Assembly (NCBI GenBank): GCA_937871935.1
Contig: CALMQI010000118.1
Location: 1-33,036 of the forward strand
DNA length: 33,036 nucleotides
DNA from: an uncultured Burkholderiales bacterium
Lineage (GTDB): Bacteria > Pseudomonadota > Gammaproteobacteria > Burkholderiales > Burkholderiaceae_C
Direction of reading: 5' to 3'
Below the pieces are notes generated by a model. That model did no database searches. It worked only from the letters and a program-made list of their open reading frames with translations, and was not told the DNA's origin. A program made the translations under genes and the position numbers. The stretch's first letter is position 1, and each line of letters starts with the position of its first letter. This document shows, piece after piece, positions 8,739-17,168 of this stretch.

Positions 8739-9308
8739 TCAGGCCGCGTTGAGCCACATCGCGGTGTCGAAGGCGCTGCTCATCAGCGGCATGTTCATGC
8801 CGAAGTTCGGGTTCGCGCCGTTTTTCGGCACGGTCTTCGCTGCGGGCTTTTCCGGCGCGCTGACCGCGGGCTCGCCGGTGCGCTCCCAATTGCCGGCTTC
8901 GGCGCTGCGCGCCACCGCGAACGAGTAGAAGCAGCGGAAGGCGATCTTGCGCTCGGCCCAGAAGTCGGCCGCGTCGCGGAAGACGTCGAGCAGTTGCTCG
9001 CGGGCCTCGCGGTCGAAACGCGGGTTGTCAGGCAACTGCTCGAGCACGACCACGAAGCCGGGTTGGGCGCCGGCCTTGTGCACCAGGTCGGTCATGCAGT
9101 CGAACAGGGCATCGAGGTTCTTGCCGAAATGCATCGGGAACAGGAACGACTCGGCAATCTTGTCCAGCACCTCCTGTTTCGACTGGGCGGTCGACAGGTC
9201 GGCATACAGGAAGTGCTGGCCGGCGTTTTCGGCGGCCTGCATCAGCTCGTCCACGCGATAGGCGCGGATCGACTGGACGATATTGGGACGGACTGTCTGA
9301 AGCAGCAT
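8739..9308 (-). CDS. Barstar-family ribonuclease inhibitor with C-terminal extension
   Basis: A 189-residue cytoplasmic protein with a barstar domain at about residues 12-130. The diagnostic segment FGKNLDALFDCMTDL (61-75) places Asp66 and Asp70 at the positions of barstar Asp35 and Asp39, which plug the barnase active site. Barstar itself is about 90 residues. Here some 55 extra residues follow (from about 135), Pro/Ala/Lys-rich in the middle (EKPAAKTVPKNG) and ending in NFGMNMPLMSSAF...MWLNAA. The function of this tail is unknown. ATG 9308 lies 45 bases after the RNase gene, so the two form a toxin-first operon. Likely role: protects the cell from its own RNase before export. It could instead belong to a broader barstar-related family with another partner, but the adjacent barnase argues against this. 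Confidence 0.88.
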   Translation of the reverse strand: MLLQTVRPNIVQSIRAYRVDELMQAAENAGQHFLYADLSTAQSKQEVLDKIAESFLFPMHFGKNLDALFDCMTDLVHKAGAQPGFVVVLEQLPDNPRFDREAREQLLDVFRDAADFWAERKIAFRCFYSFAVARSAEAGNWERTGEPAVSAPEKPAAKTVPKNGANPNFGMNMPLMSSAFDTAMWLNAA

Positions 9309-9353
9309 GGTCTCGGTCCTTCGGCGGTCAGGGCAAGGTCTCTAGGTTGGCGC

Positions 9354-9761
9354 TCACTGCGCGATACGGCGAAAGCTCGCGTAGTGATCGTCTGTGTAAT
9401 AACAAGTCTCGGGTTCCCGGACCTTGGCACCACCGCAGACGATGCGGCGGGCGCCTCGGTTGTGCGCTCCCGGCGTTGGTACGGTGTATTCGCGGTAGTA
9501 GCCGCGCTCGCGCCTCGGGAGCTGCCTTTCGCGATTGCCGAACCAGACGCCATCCTTGGCGTAGGGAAACGGGCCACCGGAGCGGATCAACCTCTCGGTT
9601 TGCTGGGCCTCGCGGGGCAGCTCCGTCAGTGCCACCGAGTCACTCGCCGTGACCGGACCCTTGGCCAGAACCGGTTGGAACGTCGCAAAAGCGACGACTA
9701 CTGTAGCAAGCCCTAACTTTCGCCAAGACCCCGACAGCAGTGACCGACCGGTCCAATCCAC
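9354..9761 (-). CDS. Secreted barnase-type ribonuclease (N1/T1 superfamily)
   Basis: A 135-residue guanyl-preferring RNase homologue. Residues 1-33 look like a signal peptide (basic N-terminus, LATVVVAFATF core, cleavage near VLA|KG). The mature part carries barnase-like catalytic residues in order: Glu91 in YREYTVP as base, Arg102/Arg105/Arg106 in NRGARR binding phosphate, and His126 in YYTDDHYASF as acid; the ending matches the TTDHYQTF context of barnase. Cys109 and Cys120 could form a disulfide in the periplasm. The start is GTG 9761, close behind a good sigma70 promoter at 9789-9817. The inhibitor gene follows at once. Base composition around 9354-9850 is less GC-rich than the flanking housekeeping genes, which fits acquisition by transfer, but this is a weak sign. 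Role: extracellular nutrition, defence or competition; sequence does not decide. Confidence 0.88.
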   Translation of the reverse strand: MDWTGRSLLSGSWRKLGLATVVVAFATFQPVLAKGPVTASDSVALTELPREAQQTERLIRSGGPFPYAKDGVWFGNRERQLPRRERGYYREYTVPTPGAHNRGARRIVCGGAKVREPETCYYTDDHYASFRRIAQ

Positions 9762-9788
9762 GGGATTACCCTGAACTTTGAATACGGC

Positions 9789-9817
9789 ATCTTATCGGAA
9801 CGACAGAAAAAGCTCAA
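9789..9817 (-). promoter_or_regulatory. Sigma70-type promoter of the RNase/inhibitor operon
   Basis: On the minus strand, TTGAGC (9817-9812) and TAAGAT (9794-9789) are separated by exactly 17 bases. Each matches four of six consensus bases. Predicted transcription starts near 9782, giving a leader of about 20 bases to GTG 9761. The rest of the 191-base gap between maeB and the RNase gene shows no gene, and I saw no terminator in it. Confidence 0.6.
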
Positions 9818-9952
9818 GACCGATGCCTCAAAACAGGGCAGGACGCGTGACCCGGAGTGACTGCTAGCTCTTTGGAAGACCTTCGCGAACTGCCAGGAAA
9901 TCCGGGTGAACCTCGACGCGCACACAGGCTGATTCGCGGACGCTGCTTCCCC

Positions 9953-12250
9953 TCAGGCGCGGGCCGCATTCGCGTCAGCCACGGTCACCGCGGTCATGTT
10001 GACGATGCGCCGCACGGTGGCAGACGGCGTCAGGATCTGCACGGGTTTGGCCGCCCCCAGCAGTACCGGACCGATCGCGATGCCGCCGCCAGCGGCCGTC
10101 TTGAGCAGGTTGTAGGCGATATTGGCGCTGTCGATGTCGGGCAGCACCAGCAAGTTGGCCTCGCCGCTCAGCGTGGAACGTGGCATCAGCTCCTTGCGAT
10201 AGGCCGCATCGAGGGCAGCGTCGCCATGCATCTCCCCGTCGACTTCGAGCCAGGGCGCCCGGCCGCGGATCAATTCCAGCGCCTCGCGCATCTTCTGTGC
10301 CGAGGGCAGGCTGCTCGAGCCGAAGTTCGAATGCGATAACAGCGCTGCCTTCGGCTGCAGCCCGAAGCGGCGCATCTCCTCGGCCGCCAGCACCGTGATC
10401 TCGGCCAGCTCGGCGGCGTTGGGATTGGCGTTGACGTGGGTGTCGACCAGGAACAGCTGGCGTCCGGGCAGAATCAGTCCGTTCATGCAGGCATAGGTCT
10501 TGACCCCGGCACGCTTGCCGATGACCTGGTCGACAAAGACCAGGTGCGTGGCCGTCGACCCCCAGGTGCCGCAGATCATGCCGTCGACGTGGTCCTTGTG
10601 CAGCAGCATCGCGCCGATCAGCGTCAGTCGCCGGCGCATCTCGATCTTGGCCAGTTGCTGCGTGACGCCCTTGCGCTCGGTGAGACGGTGATAGGTCTGC
10701 CAATAGTCGCGGTAGCGCTCGTCGTGATCGGTATTGACGACATCGTAGTCGCGCTCCTGCAGCAGGCGCAGGCCGAACTTCTCGCAGCGCTGGGCGATGA
10801 TCGGCGGCCGGCCGATCAGCGTCGGCCGCGCCAGGCCCTCGTCGACGACGACCTGCACTGCGCGCAGCACGCGCTCCTCCTCGCCCTCGCAGAACACAAC
10901 ACGTTTGCGCGTCGCGCGTTTGGCCAGCGTGAAGATCGGCTTCATCGTCGTGCCCGAGGCATAGACGAAGCTCTGCAGCTTCTCGCGATAGGCGTCCATG
11001 TCGGCGATCGGCCGCAGCGCAACCTTGGACTGCTCGGCCGCGCGCGCCACCGCGGGGGCGATGCGCATCATCAGCCGAGGGTCGAACGGCTTGGGAATCA
11101 GGTACTCGGGGCCGAAGCTGAGCGTCGTGCCCGCATAGGCGGCAGCGACCACGTCACTTTGCTCCACTTGGGCCAGCTCGGCGATCGCGTGCACCGCGGC
11201 GACCTCCATCTCGTCGGTGATGGTGGTGGCCCCGCAGTCGAGCGCACCGCGGAAGATGTAGGGGAAGCACAGGACGTTGTTGACCTGGTTCGGATAGTCG
11301 GTGCGCCCGGTCGCCATGATCGCGTCGTTGCGCACGGCCAGGACCTCCTCGGGCATGATCTCCGGCGTCGGGTTGGCCAGCGCGAAGATCAGCGGGCGCG
11401 CGGCCATCGCCTTCACCATCGGGGGCTTCAGCACGCCGCCAGCCGACAGGCCGAGGAAGACGTCGGCACCGGCGATGGCCTCGCCCAACGTGCGCATCGT
11501 CGTATCCTGCGCGAACTCGGCCTTGTCGGGGTCCATCAGCTCGGTGCGACCCTTCCACACCAGACCCGCGAGATCGCTGACCCAGATGTGTTCGCGAGGC
11601 AGGCCCAGCTTGATCAGCAGGTTCAGGCAGGCCAGTGCCGCCGCGCCGGCGCCCGAGGCGACCAGCTTGACCTGGCGGATGTCCTTGCCGACGACCTTCA
11701 GGCCGTTCAGCAGAGCCGCGCCGACGACGATCGCGGTGCCATGCTGGTCGTCGTGAAAGACGGGAATCTTCAGCCGCTCGCGGAGTCTGCGCTCGACATA
11801 GAAGCAGTCGGGTGCCTTGATGTCCTCGAGGTTGATGCCGCCAAAGGTCGGTTCCAGCGCGGCGATGATCTCGACCAGCTTGTCGACGTCCTTCTCGTTG
11901 ATCTCGAGGTCGAACACGTCGATGCCGGCGAACTTCTTGAACAGCACCCCTTTGCCTTCCATCACCGGCTTGGCGGCCAGCGGCCCGATGTCGCCGAGGC
12001 CCAGGACGGCCGTGCCGTTGGTCACTACCGCCACCAGGTTGCCGCGCGCCGTGTAGCGATAGGCGTTCACCGGGTCGGTGACGATCTCCTCGCAGGCCGC
12101 GGCGACCCCCGGCGAGTAGGCGAGCGCCAGGTCGCGCTGGTTGATCATCTGCTTGGTCGCGGCGATGGCCACCTTGCCCGGGACCGGAAACTCGTGGTAC
12201 TCGAGTGCGGCGCGGCGCAGCTCGGCACGTTTGGCTTCATAACTAGACAT
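9953..12250 (-). CDS. maeB: NADP-dependent malic enzyme with C-terminal phosphotransacetylase-like domain
   Basis: A 765-residue enzyme that oxidatively decarboxylates malate to pyruvate, producing NADPH. The malic enzyme N-terminal domain is at about residues 18-150 (LAYSPGVA, then a metal- and substrate-binding stretch with [12 protein letters not shown] and DDQHGTA). The NAD(P)-binding domain is at about 165-400 ([27 protein letters not shown]). A phosphotransacetylase-like domain fills about 430 to the end. In MaeB proteins that last domain is regulatory, responding to acetyl-CoA and related metabolites, and normally lacks transferase activity. ATG 12250 gives the standard N-terminus. A TACAAT hexamer at 12290-12285 may be its -10. 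It is divergent from a DctS-like kinase, which suggests linked control of C4-dicarboxylate use. Confidence 0.95.
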   Translation of the reverse strand: MSSYEAKRAELRRAALEYHEFPVPGKVAIAATKQMINQRDLALAYSPGVAAACEEIVTDPVNAYRYTARGNLVAVVTNGTAVLGLGDIGPLAAKPVMEGKGVLFKKFAGIDVFDLEINEKDVDKLVEIIAALEPTFGGINLEDIKAPDCFYVERRLRERLKIPVFHDDQHGTAIVVGAALLNGLKVVGKDIRQVKLVASGAGAAALACLNLLIKLGLPREHIWVSDLAGLVWKGRTELMDPDKAEFAQDTTMRTLGEAIAGADVFLGLSAGGVLKPPMVKAMAARPLIFALANPTPEIMPEEVLAVRNDAIMATGRTDYPNQVNNVLCFPYIFRGALDCGATTITDEMEVAAVHAIAELAQVEQSDVVAAAYAGTTLSFGPEYLIPKPFDPRLMMRIAPAVARAAEQSKVALRPIADMDAYREKLQSFVYASGTTMKPIFTLAKRATRKRVVFCEGEEERVLRAVQVVVDEGLARPTLIGRPPIIAQRCEKFGLRLLQERDYDVVNTDHDERYRDYWQTYHRLTERKGVTQQLAKIEMRRRLTLIGAMLLHKDHVDGMICGTWGSTATHLVFVDQVIGKRAGVKTYACMNGLILPGRQLFLVDTHVNANPNAAELAEITVLAAEEMRRFGLQPKAALLSHSNFGSSSLPSAQKMREALELIRGRAPWLEVDGEMHGDAALDAAYRKELMPRSTLSGEANLLVLPDIDSANIAYNLLKTAAGGGIAIGPVLLGAAKPVQILTPSATVRRIVNMTAVTVADANAARA

Positions 12251-12345
12251 TGGCTGGTCCGGTCCGGCGGGTTCGAGGTCGGCGATTGTAGGAGTCGCGC
12301 GGCGCGGTGCCGGAGTCGGTAGCGCGAGGGTGTCGATGCGCGAAA

Positions 12346-12357
12346 CTGCTTAAGCAG
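12346..12357. promoter_or_regulatory. 12-base perfect palindrome between maeB and the sensor kinase
   Basis: CTGCTTAAGCAG is a perfect palindrome in the 137-base gap between divergent maeB (starts 12250) and the kinase (starts 12388). Its centre is 36 bases from the kinase ATG and about 62 bases beyond the maeB -10 candidate at 12285-12290. Size and symmetry would suit a dimeric regulator. No second copy was noticed nearby, so a binding role is inference. Confidence 0.35.
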
Positions 12358-12387
12358 CCAGCCGGCTTGGCGCGTCAAGATGCCGCC

Positions 12388-14442
12388 ATGTCGCCGACAC
12401 CTGCGCCCGCTGCCCACACCCCACGCGCCGCGCCAGCACGCCGCCGGGTGCTGTTGTGGAGCTCGCTGGTGCTGCTGCTGCTCATCGCGCAAACCTGGCT
12501 GGTCGTGCTGACCATCGATTTCGAGGCCAACCGCGTGCAGGACCGTGCCGATGCCGCAGCCATCGCCGCGGCGGCCGAGGTCAAGAGCCTGGGCCTGCAG
12601 ACCATTCGCCTTCTGCAGGAGCTGTCATGGATCGACGGCACAGCTGGCCCGGCTGCCGACGGCGGCGCCCGCGAGTTGCTGCGTCGCCATCGCGAAATCG
12701 TGCGCATCGAGTGGCGCGATGCGGGGATGCGCGTGGCCGCGGCGATGGACACGCCTTACACGCCGCGCTGGTTCGAGGCAATCGCCCGCGAGGCCATCGA
12801 CTTCGAGGCCGAGGTGGTTTGCGCGGCGGCCGCACGCGCGGCCTCGCCGCTGTATTCGCGCAGCTACTTCGTTCCGGTGGCACAGGGGTATGGCCAGGAA
12901 GTGATCGACCTGTGCGTGCCGGTCCAGTCGGCCGGTCGCAGCGGTGGCTTCGTCGTCGCCAGCGTGCTGGTCGGGGGCTGGCTCGACGATGCGCGGCGCG
13001 CGACGCGCGACGTCGGCCACGAACTGTCGTTCGTCGACGGCGACGGATCGCGCCTGGCCCGCGCCGGCGTCCTGCGAGGCACCGGCATCTTTCGCGCCGA
13101 GCGCCTGGTCGAACTGCCGGGACAGACGCTGCTGCTGCGCGCCGACGCGGCCGAGGGCAGCCCGCGGCTGATCCCGAACCTGGCGACGGCGCTCGTGCTG
13201 GGTCTGTCGTGCGTGCTGTTCGGCGTGGTGCTGCTGCTGGTGCGCGACGTGCGCCGGCGGGCACGCGCCGAAGCAGCACTGGCCGAGGCATTGGCGTTTC
13301 GCAAGGCGATGGAGGACTCGCTGGTGACCGGTTTGCGCGCGCGCGACCTGCGCGGTCGGATCACCTATGCCAACCCGGCCTTCTGTGCCATGGTCGGCTA
13401 CTCGATCGACGAGTTGCGCGACAGGGATCCCCCGCCCTATTGGCCGCCGGAACGGGCCGATGAATACCGGGCGCGGCAAGAGGACCGTCAGCGCCAGGAT
13501 GCCAGCCGGGTCGGCCGCGAAGGCTACGAGTCAGAGTTCATCCGCAAGTCGGGCGAGCGCTTCCCGGTCGTCGTGTTCGACGCGCCGCTGGTCGATGCGC
13601 AGGGGCGGCATGCGGGCTGGATGAGTGCGATGGTCGACATCACCGAGCGGCGCCGCGTCGAGGAACTTGCCCGCCAGCAGCAGGAGCGGTTGCAGGCCAG
13701 CGCGCGCCTGGCCACCGTCGGCGAGATGGCATCGCTGCTGAGCCACGAGTTGAACCAGCCGCTGGCGGCCATCGCGAGCTACGCCAATGGATCGCTCAAT
13801 CTGCTGCAGACGCCCGGCGCCGGATCGGCCGGCGAGGTGCGGCAGGCCATCGCGCGCATCGCCGAGCAGGCCGACCGCGCGGGGCGCGTGATCAAGAGCG
13901 TGCACGACTTCGTGCGCCGCCGCGAGCAGTCGCGCGAACCGGTGGCCGTATCGGTGCTGATCGACGCGGTGCTGCCGCTGGTGCGATTGCACGCGCGCAA
14001 GAACGGCACCCGCATCGAGCTCGACGTGACCGAACCGCAGGCCGAGGTGATGGTCGACCGCACGATGGTCGAGCAGGTGCTGCTGAACCTGGCGCGCAAT
14101 GCGATCCAGGCAATGGACCTCGACACGGAGGCCGCGCAACGGGTGGTGCGGCTGGACGTTCGTGCAGTGCAGCAGCGCTGGCTGCTGTTCAGCGTGCGCG
14201 ACGCCGGTCCGGGCATTGCGCCGGAGATCGCGCGGCGCCTGTTCACGCCGTTCTTCACCACGCGCGTGGAGGGTATGGGGCTCGGCCTGTCGCTGTGCCG
14301 CACGGTGGTCGAGCAGCACGGCGGAGCCCTCGACTTCGAATCCAGCACCCGCGGTGCCGACGGTACTGGCGGCGGCACCGACTTCAGGTTTACGCTGCCG
14401 CGGGTGACAGCTCCGCCAGACGTTACCGCGCCTACGCCATGA
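12388..14442 (+). CDS. PAS-domain sensor histidine kinase, DctS-like
   Basis: A 684-residue membrane kinase. Transmembrane helix 1 is near residues 20-44 (VLLWSSLVLLLLIAQTWLVVL) and helix 2 near 267-288 (ATALVLGLSCVLFGVVLLL), enclosing a periplasmic sensor domain of about 220 residues. A PAS domain follows at about 310-425 (GRITYANPAFCAMVGY). The HisKA region has SHELNQPLAAIA with phospho-acceptor His453. The HATPase domain shows the N box LLNLARNAIQAM, G1 DAGPGIAPE, F box FTPFFTT and G2 GMGLGLSL. This layout and length fit DctS of Rhodobacter-type C4-dicarboxylate systems, and malic enzyme next door supports that ligand class. The ligand is not proven by sequence. ATG 12388 is chosen because the preceding in-frame codons look non-coding. 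The partner regulator overlaps by ATGA. Confidence 0.88.
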   Translation: MSPTPAPAAHTPRAAPARRRVLLWSSLVLLLLIAQTWLVVLTIDFEANRVQDRADAAAIAAAAEVKSLGLQTIRLLQELSWIDGTAGPAADGGARELLRRHREIVRIEWRDAGMRVAAAMDTPYTPRWFEAIAREAIDFEAEVVCAAAARAASPLYSRSYFVPVAQGYGQEVIDLCVPVQSAGRSGGFVVASVLVGGWLDDARRATRDVGHELSFVDGDGSRLARAGVLRGTGIFRAERLVELPGQTLLLRADAAEGSPRLIPNLATALVLGLSCVLFGVVLLLVRDVRRRARAEAALAEALAFRKAMEDSLVTGLRARDLRGRITYANPAFCAMVGYSIDELRDRDPPPYWPPERADEYRARQEDRQRQDASRVGREGYESEFIRKSGERFPVVVFDAPLVDAQGRHAGWMSAMVDITERRRVEELARQQQERLQASARLATVGEMASLLSHELNQPLAAIASYANGSLNLLQTPGAGSAGEVRQAIARIAEQADRAGRVIKSVHDFVRRREQSREPVAVSVLIDAVLPLVRLHARKNGTRIELDVTEPQAEVMVDRTMVEQVLLNLARNAIQAMDLDTEAAQRVVRLDVRAVQQRWLLFSVRDAGPGIAPEIARRLFTPFFTTRVEGMGLGLSLCRTVVEQHGGALDFESSTRGADGTGGGTDFRFTLPRVTAPPDVTAPTP

Positions 14443-15101
14443 ACCCGCTCGATCTACCCCCACGACCTGCTGTGCCGCCGGTGGTCTATCTGGTCGACGA
14501 CGAGGCCGTGGTGCGCGATGCGCTGGCGTGGTTGCTGCGTTCGCGGCGCATCGTGTCGGAGTCGTTTCACAGCGCCGAGGCATTCGAGCACATGCGCACG
14601 GCGCGGTCGGATGGCTGGCCGGATGCGGCCTCGTGCCTGCTGCTCGATGTGCGCATGCCGGGTCTGAGCGGGCTCGGCCTGTTCGACCGCCTGCTGCAGA
14701 CGGGCCTGGCCGGCACGCTGCCGGTGATCTTTCTCACCGGACACGGCGATGTGCCGACTGCGGTGGCCGCTGTACAGCGTGGTGCGTTCGACTTCTTCGA
14801 GAAGCCGTTCTCCGACAACCGGCTGGTCGATCGCATCGAGCAGGCCCTGGCCGCCAGCGCCGATGCGATCGCCCGGCGTGACGGCCATGCGCGGGCGTCG
14901 CGGGCATTGGCCGACCTCACCGATCGTGAGCGCCAGGTGATGCGCCTCATCGTCGCCGGCCGGCCAAACAAGCTGATTGCCGACGAGCTCGACATCAGCG
15001 TGCGCACGGTGGAGGTGCATCGGGCCCGCATCTTCGACAAGATGCACGTCAGGTCGGCCGTCGAGCTGGCCAACCGGTTGCGCGACCACGGCCTCGGCTG
15101 A
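14439..15101 (+). CDS. FixJ/NarL-type response regulator, DctR-like
   Basis: A 220-residue cytoplasmic regulator. The receiver domain (about residues 14-130) has the acidic pair in YLVDDEA (Asp20/Asp21), phospho-acceptor Asp70 in LLLDVRMPG, the Thr in IFLTGHGD and the Lys in FFEKPFSD. A LuxR/GerE helix-turn-helix follows at about 155-215 (LTDRERQVMRLIVAGRPNKLIADELDIS..., VEVHRARIFDKM). This is the FixJ-family layout used by DctR in Rhodobacter. ATG 14439 overlaps the kinase stop codon, so the pair is translationally coupled. The likely target is a C4-dicarboxylate transporter operon, not seen in the window, and perhaps maeB. Confidence 0.92.
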   Translation: MNPLDLPPRPAVPPVVYLVDDEAVVRDALAWLLRSRRIVSESFHSAEAFEHMRTARSDGWPDAASCLLLDVRMPGLSGLGLFDRLLQTGLAGTLPVIFLTGHGDVPTAVAAVQRGAFDFFEKPFSDNRLVDRIEQALAASADAIARRDGHARASRALADLTDRERQVMRLIVAGRPNKLIADELDISVRTVEVHRARIFDKMHVRSAVELANRLRDHGLG

Positions 15102-15108
15102 CCTGGGC

Positions 15109-15114
15109 CACAAT
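15109..15114 (+). promoter_or_regulatory. -10-like hexamer CACAAT seven bases before thiL
   Basis: CACAAT matches five of six -10 bases and is followed by seven bases (TCGCGCG) and then ATG 15122. There is no Shine-Dalgarno sequence in the 20-base gap after the regulator gene. A transcript from here would be leaderless. No -35 was found at the expected distance. Confidence 0.4.
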
Positions 15115-15121
15115 TCGCGCG

Positions 15122-16108
15122 ATGCCGCCGGGTGAGTTCGAGCTGATCGACAAGTACTTCGCGCGCCCGGCGCGCCGGGCGGTGCTGGGCATCGGCGACG
15201 ACTGTGCGTTGATCGCGCCGACGTCTGGCATGCAGCTGGCCATCTCGAGCGACATGCTGATCGAGGGCCGGCACTTCCTGTCGACGGTGCCGCCCGACGC
15301 GCTCGGCCACAAGGCCTTGGCCGTCAACCTGAGTGATCTCGCCGCCTGCGGGGCGCGGCCGCTGGCCTACACGCTGGCGCTGGCGATGCCGGCGGTGGAC
15401 GAGACCTTTCTCGCTGCGTTCAGCCTGGGCTTGCACGCGCTGGCCGATGAGCACGACATCGAGCTGGTCGGTGGCGACACCACGGCCGGGCCGCTGGCCA
15501 TCTGCATCACCGTCGTCGGCGAGGTCGAGGCCGGCCGCGCGCTGCGCCGCGACGGTGCACGCGCCGGTGACGAGCTGTGGGTCAGCCATCCGGTGGACGG
15601 TGGCCTTGGCGACGCCCGCCTCGCGCTCGAAGCGTTCCGCGATCGGGTGCGCCTGTCGGGCGACGGCTTGGCGCGGGTGCGCCGCGTGATGGAGCGGCCC
15701 AACCCACGCGTCGCGCTCGGGCGCGCCCTGGTCGGCGTGGCGACCAGTGCGATCGACCTGAGCGACGGCCTGGCCGGCGATGCCGGTCACGTGCTCGCCC
15801 GCTCGCGTGTCGGCGCCACGCTGCAGGCGGCGGCGTTGCCGCGCTCGTCGCTGCTGGCCGAGCAGGACACGGCGCTGCAGCAGCTGTGTCTGCTGCACGG
15901 CGGCGACGACTACGAGCTGCTCTTTACGGCGCCCGCCGGACGGGACGCCGCGGTACGGCAGGCCGCCGTCGAGGCGGGTGTCGCGGTCTCGTGCATCGGC
16001 CGCATCGATGCGCGGCCGGGACTGCGCGTCGTCGGCGCCGACGGCGCGGCCCGCGAGATCGCAGCGCGCGGCTTCGATCACTTCGCCGCGCAGGGGTCCG
16101 GCGTGTGA
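15122..16108 (+). CDS. thiL: Thiamine-monophosphate kinase
   Basis: A 328-residue cytoplasmic enzyme that phosphorylates thiamine monophosphate to the active cofactor thiamine diphosphate, the last step of the de novo pathway. It has the ATP-grasp-like PurM/ThiL fold. Mg/ATP-binding motifs are GIGDDCALI near residue 24, SSDMLIEGRHF near 41 and VGGDTTAGP near 116. The ThiL-typical AIDLSDGLAGDAGH lies near 211 and HGGDDYELLF near 259. Length is normal. The start at ATG 15122 matches the family N-terminus (FELIDKYF). pgpA begins inside its stop codon, as is common for the thiL-pgpA pair in proteobacteria. Confidence 0.96.
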   Translation: MPPGEFELIDKYFARPARRAVLGIGDDCALIAPTSGMQLAISSDMLIEGRHFLSTVPPDALGHKALAVNLSDLAACGARPLAYTLALAMPAVDETFLAAFSLGLHALADEHDIELVGGDTTAGPLAICITVVGEVEAGRALRRDGARAGDELWVSHPVDGGLGDARLALEAFRDRVRLSGDGLARVRRVMERPNPRVALGRALVGVATSAIDLSDGLAGDAGHVLARSRVGATLQAAALPRSSLLAEQDTALQQLCLLHGGDDYELLFTAPAGRDAAVRQAAVEAGVAVSCIGRIDARPGLRVVGADGAAREIAARGFDHFAAQGSGV

Positions 16109-16647
16109 ACACGCTCGACGCCACTCTCGACACGACAGCCCCGCGGCGCGCGGACCTGCGCTTCCTGTTGTCGCACCCGGCGCATCTGATCGCGCTCGGC
16201 TTCGGCAGCGGCCTGTCGCCCAAGGCGCCGGGCACCGTCGGCACCTTGTGGGCCTGGGTCGCGTGGCTGGTGCTCGATCCCTGGCTCGGCGAGTGGCAGT
16301 GGGGTGTCGTGCTGGTGGTGACGGCGCCGATCGGCTGGTGGGCCTGTCTGCACAGCGCTCGCGCGCTGCGACAGGCCGACCCCGGGTCGATCGTCTGGGA
16401 CGAGATCTGGGCCTTCTGGCTGGTGCTGTGGCTGGTGATGCCCACCGGGTTCTGGGGACAACTCGCTGCGTTCGCGATCTTTCGCCTGTTCGATGCCGCC
16501 AAGCCGGGGCCGGTGGGCTGGGCCGACCGCGCCTTCAAGCCCCGCGCTGGCGAGCCTTTTGGCGCGCGCGCGGGCTTCGGCATCCTGTTCGACGACGTGG
16601 CGGCGGCGTTGTGCACGCTGCTGATCGTCGCGCTGTGGCGCACATGA
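16105..16647 (+). CDS. pgpA: Phosphatidylglycerophosphatase A
   Basis: A 180-residue inner-membrane phosphatase that converts phosphatidylglycerol phosphate to phosphatidylglycerol. Family motifs are GSGLSPKAPGTVGTL near residue 35, the acidic IVWDEIWAFW near 96, and IFRLFDAAKPGPVGW near 130. Several hydrophobic segments (VVLVVTAPIGWWA; FWLVLWLVMPTGFWGQLAAF; a C-terminal AAALCTLLIVAL) fit a multi-pass protein. The start is GTG 16105, overlapping the thiL TGA in GTGA, and no better start is visible. The next gene begins by ATGA overlap at 16644, so the whole block is one transcription unit. Confidence 0.94.
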   Translation: MNTLDATLDTTAPRRADLRFLLSHPAHLIALGFGSGLSPKAPGTVGTLWAWVAWLVLDPWLGEWQWGVVLVVTAPIGWWACLHSARALRQADPGSIVWDEIWAFWLVLWLVMPTGFWGQLAAFAIFRLFDAAKPGPVGWADRAFKPRAGEPFGARAGFGILFDDVAAALCTLLIVALWRT

Positions 16648-17168
16648 GACCGAGCGCCGGCTCCGTACCGGCGATCGCGACCCTGGTGGGTGAACTCGCT
16701 GTGCGGCTGCGAGCGCGCGGCTGGCGCATCGCCACTGCCGAGAGCTGCACCGGGGGCCTGATCGCAGGCGCCTGCACCGATCTGGCGGGCTCCAGCGACT
16801 GGTTCGAGCGCGGTGTGGTCAGCTACAGCAACGCGGCCAAGCAGGAGCTGCTGGGTGTCGGCGCGCCGAGCCTGGCGGCGCACGGCGCCGTCAGCGAGAT
16901 CGTGGCGCGCGAGATGGTCGAAGGCCTGCTGCGCCGCTCGGGTGTCGAGCTGGCCGTGTCGGTGACGGGAGTGGCCGGCCCCGGCGGCGGCAGTGCCGAC
17001 AAGCCGGTTGGCACCGTGTGGATCGGCTACGGCCAGCGCAGTCCCGACGGCGCCATCACCACCAGCGCGCAGCGTCATCGCTTCGATGGCGATCGCGCGC
17101 AGGTGCGCGCGGCCAGCGTGCGCGTGGCGCTGCAGGGCCTGCTCGAGCGGGCCACCCGCCGGCCATGA
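16644..17168 (+). CDS. pncC: CinA C-terminal family nicotinamide-nucleotide amidase
   Basis: A 174-residue stand-alone CinA C-terminal domain. Proteins of this type (PncC) deamidate nicotinamide mononucleotide to nicotinate mononucleotide in the pyridine-nucleotide salvage cycle. Signature segments are TAESCTGGLIAG near residue 30, GVVSYSNAAKQELLGV near 55 and VTGVAGPGGGSADKPVGTVWIG near 109. The N-terminal MoaB-like domain of full-length CinA is absent, as in E. coli PncC. ATG 16644 overlaps the pgpA stop, and the reductase gene overlaps its own stop. Activity is assigned by family only. Confidence 0.92.
   Translation: MRPSAGSVPAIATLVGELAVRLRARGWRIATAESCTGGLIAGACTDLAGSSDWFERGVVSYSNAAKQELLGVGAPSLAAHGAVSEIVAREMVEGLLRRSGVELAVSVTGVAGPGGGSADKPVGTVWIGYGQRSPDGAITTSAQRHRFDGDRAQVRAASVRVALQGLLERATRRP

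Noticed and set aside
8731..8747. Inverted repeat GCGGCC-gttca-GGCCGC between rsmA and the barstar-like gene
   Set aside because: It could be a bidirectional terminator, but no T tract follows on either strand and it overlaps the barstar stop codon. Not called as a feature.
10436..12322. Long open frame on the plus strand opposite maeB (about 628 codons)
   Set aside because: It is antisense to a complete, strongly conserved malic enzyme gene. Its translation is Arg/Gln/Asp-rich with no family likeness, as expected for the opposite strand of GC-rich coding DNA.
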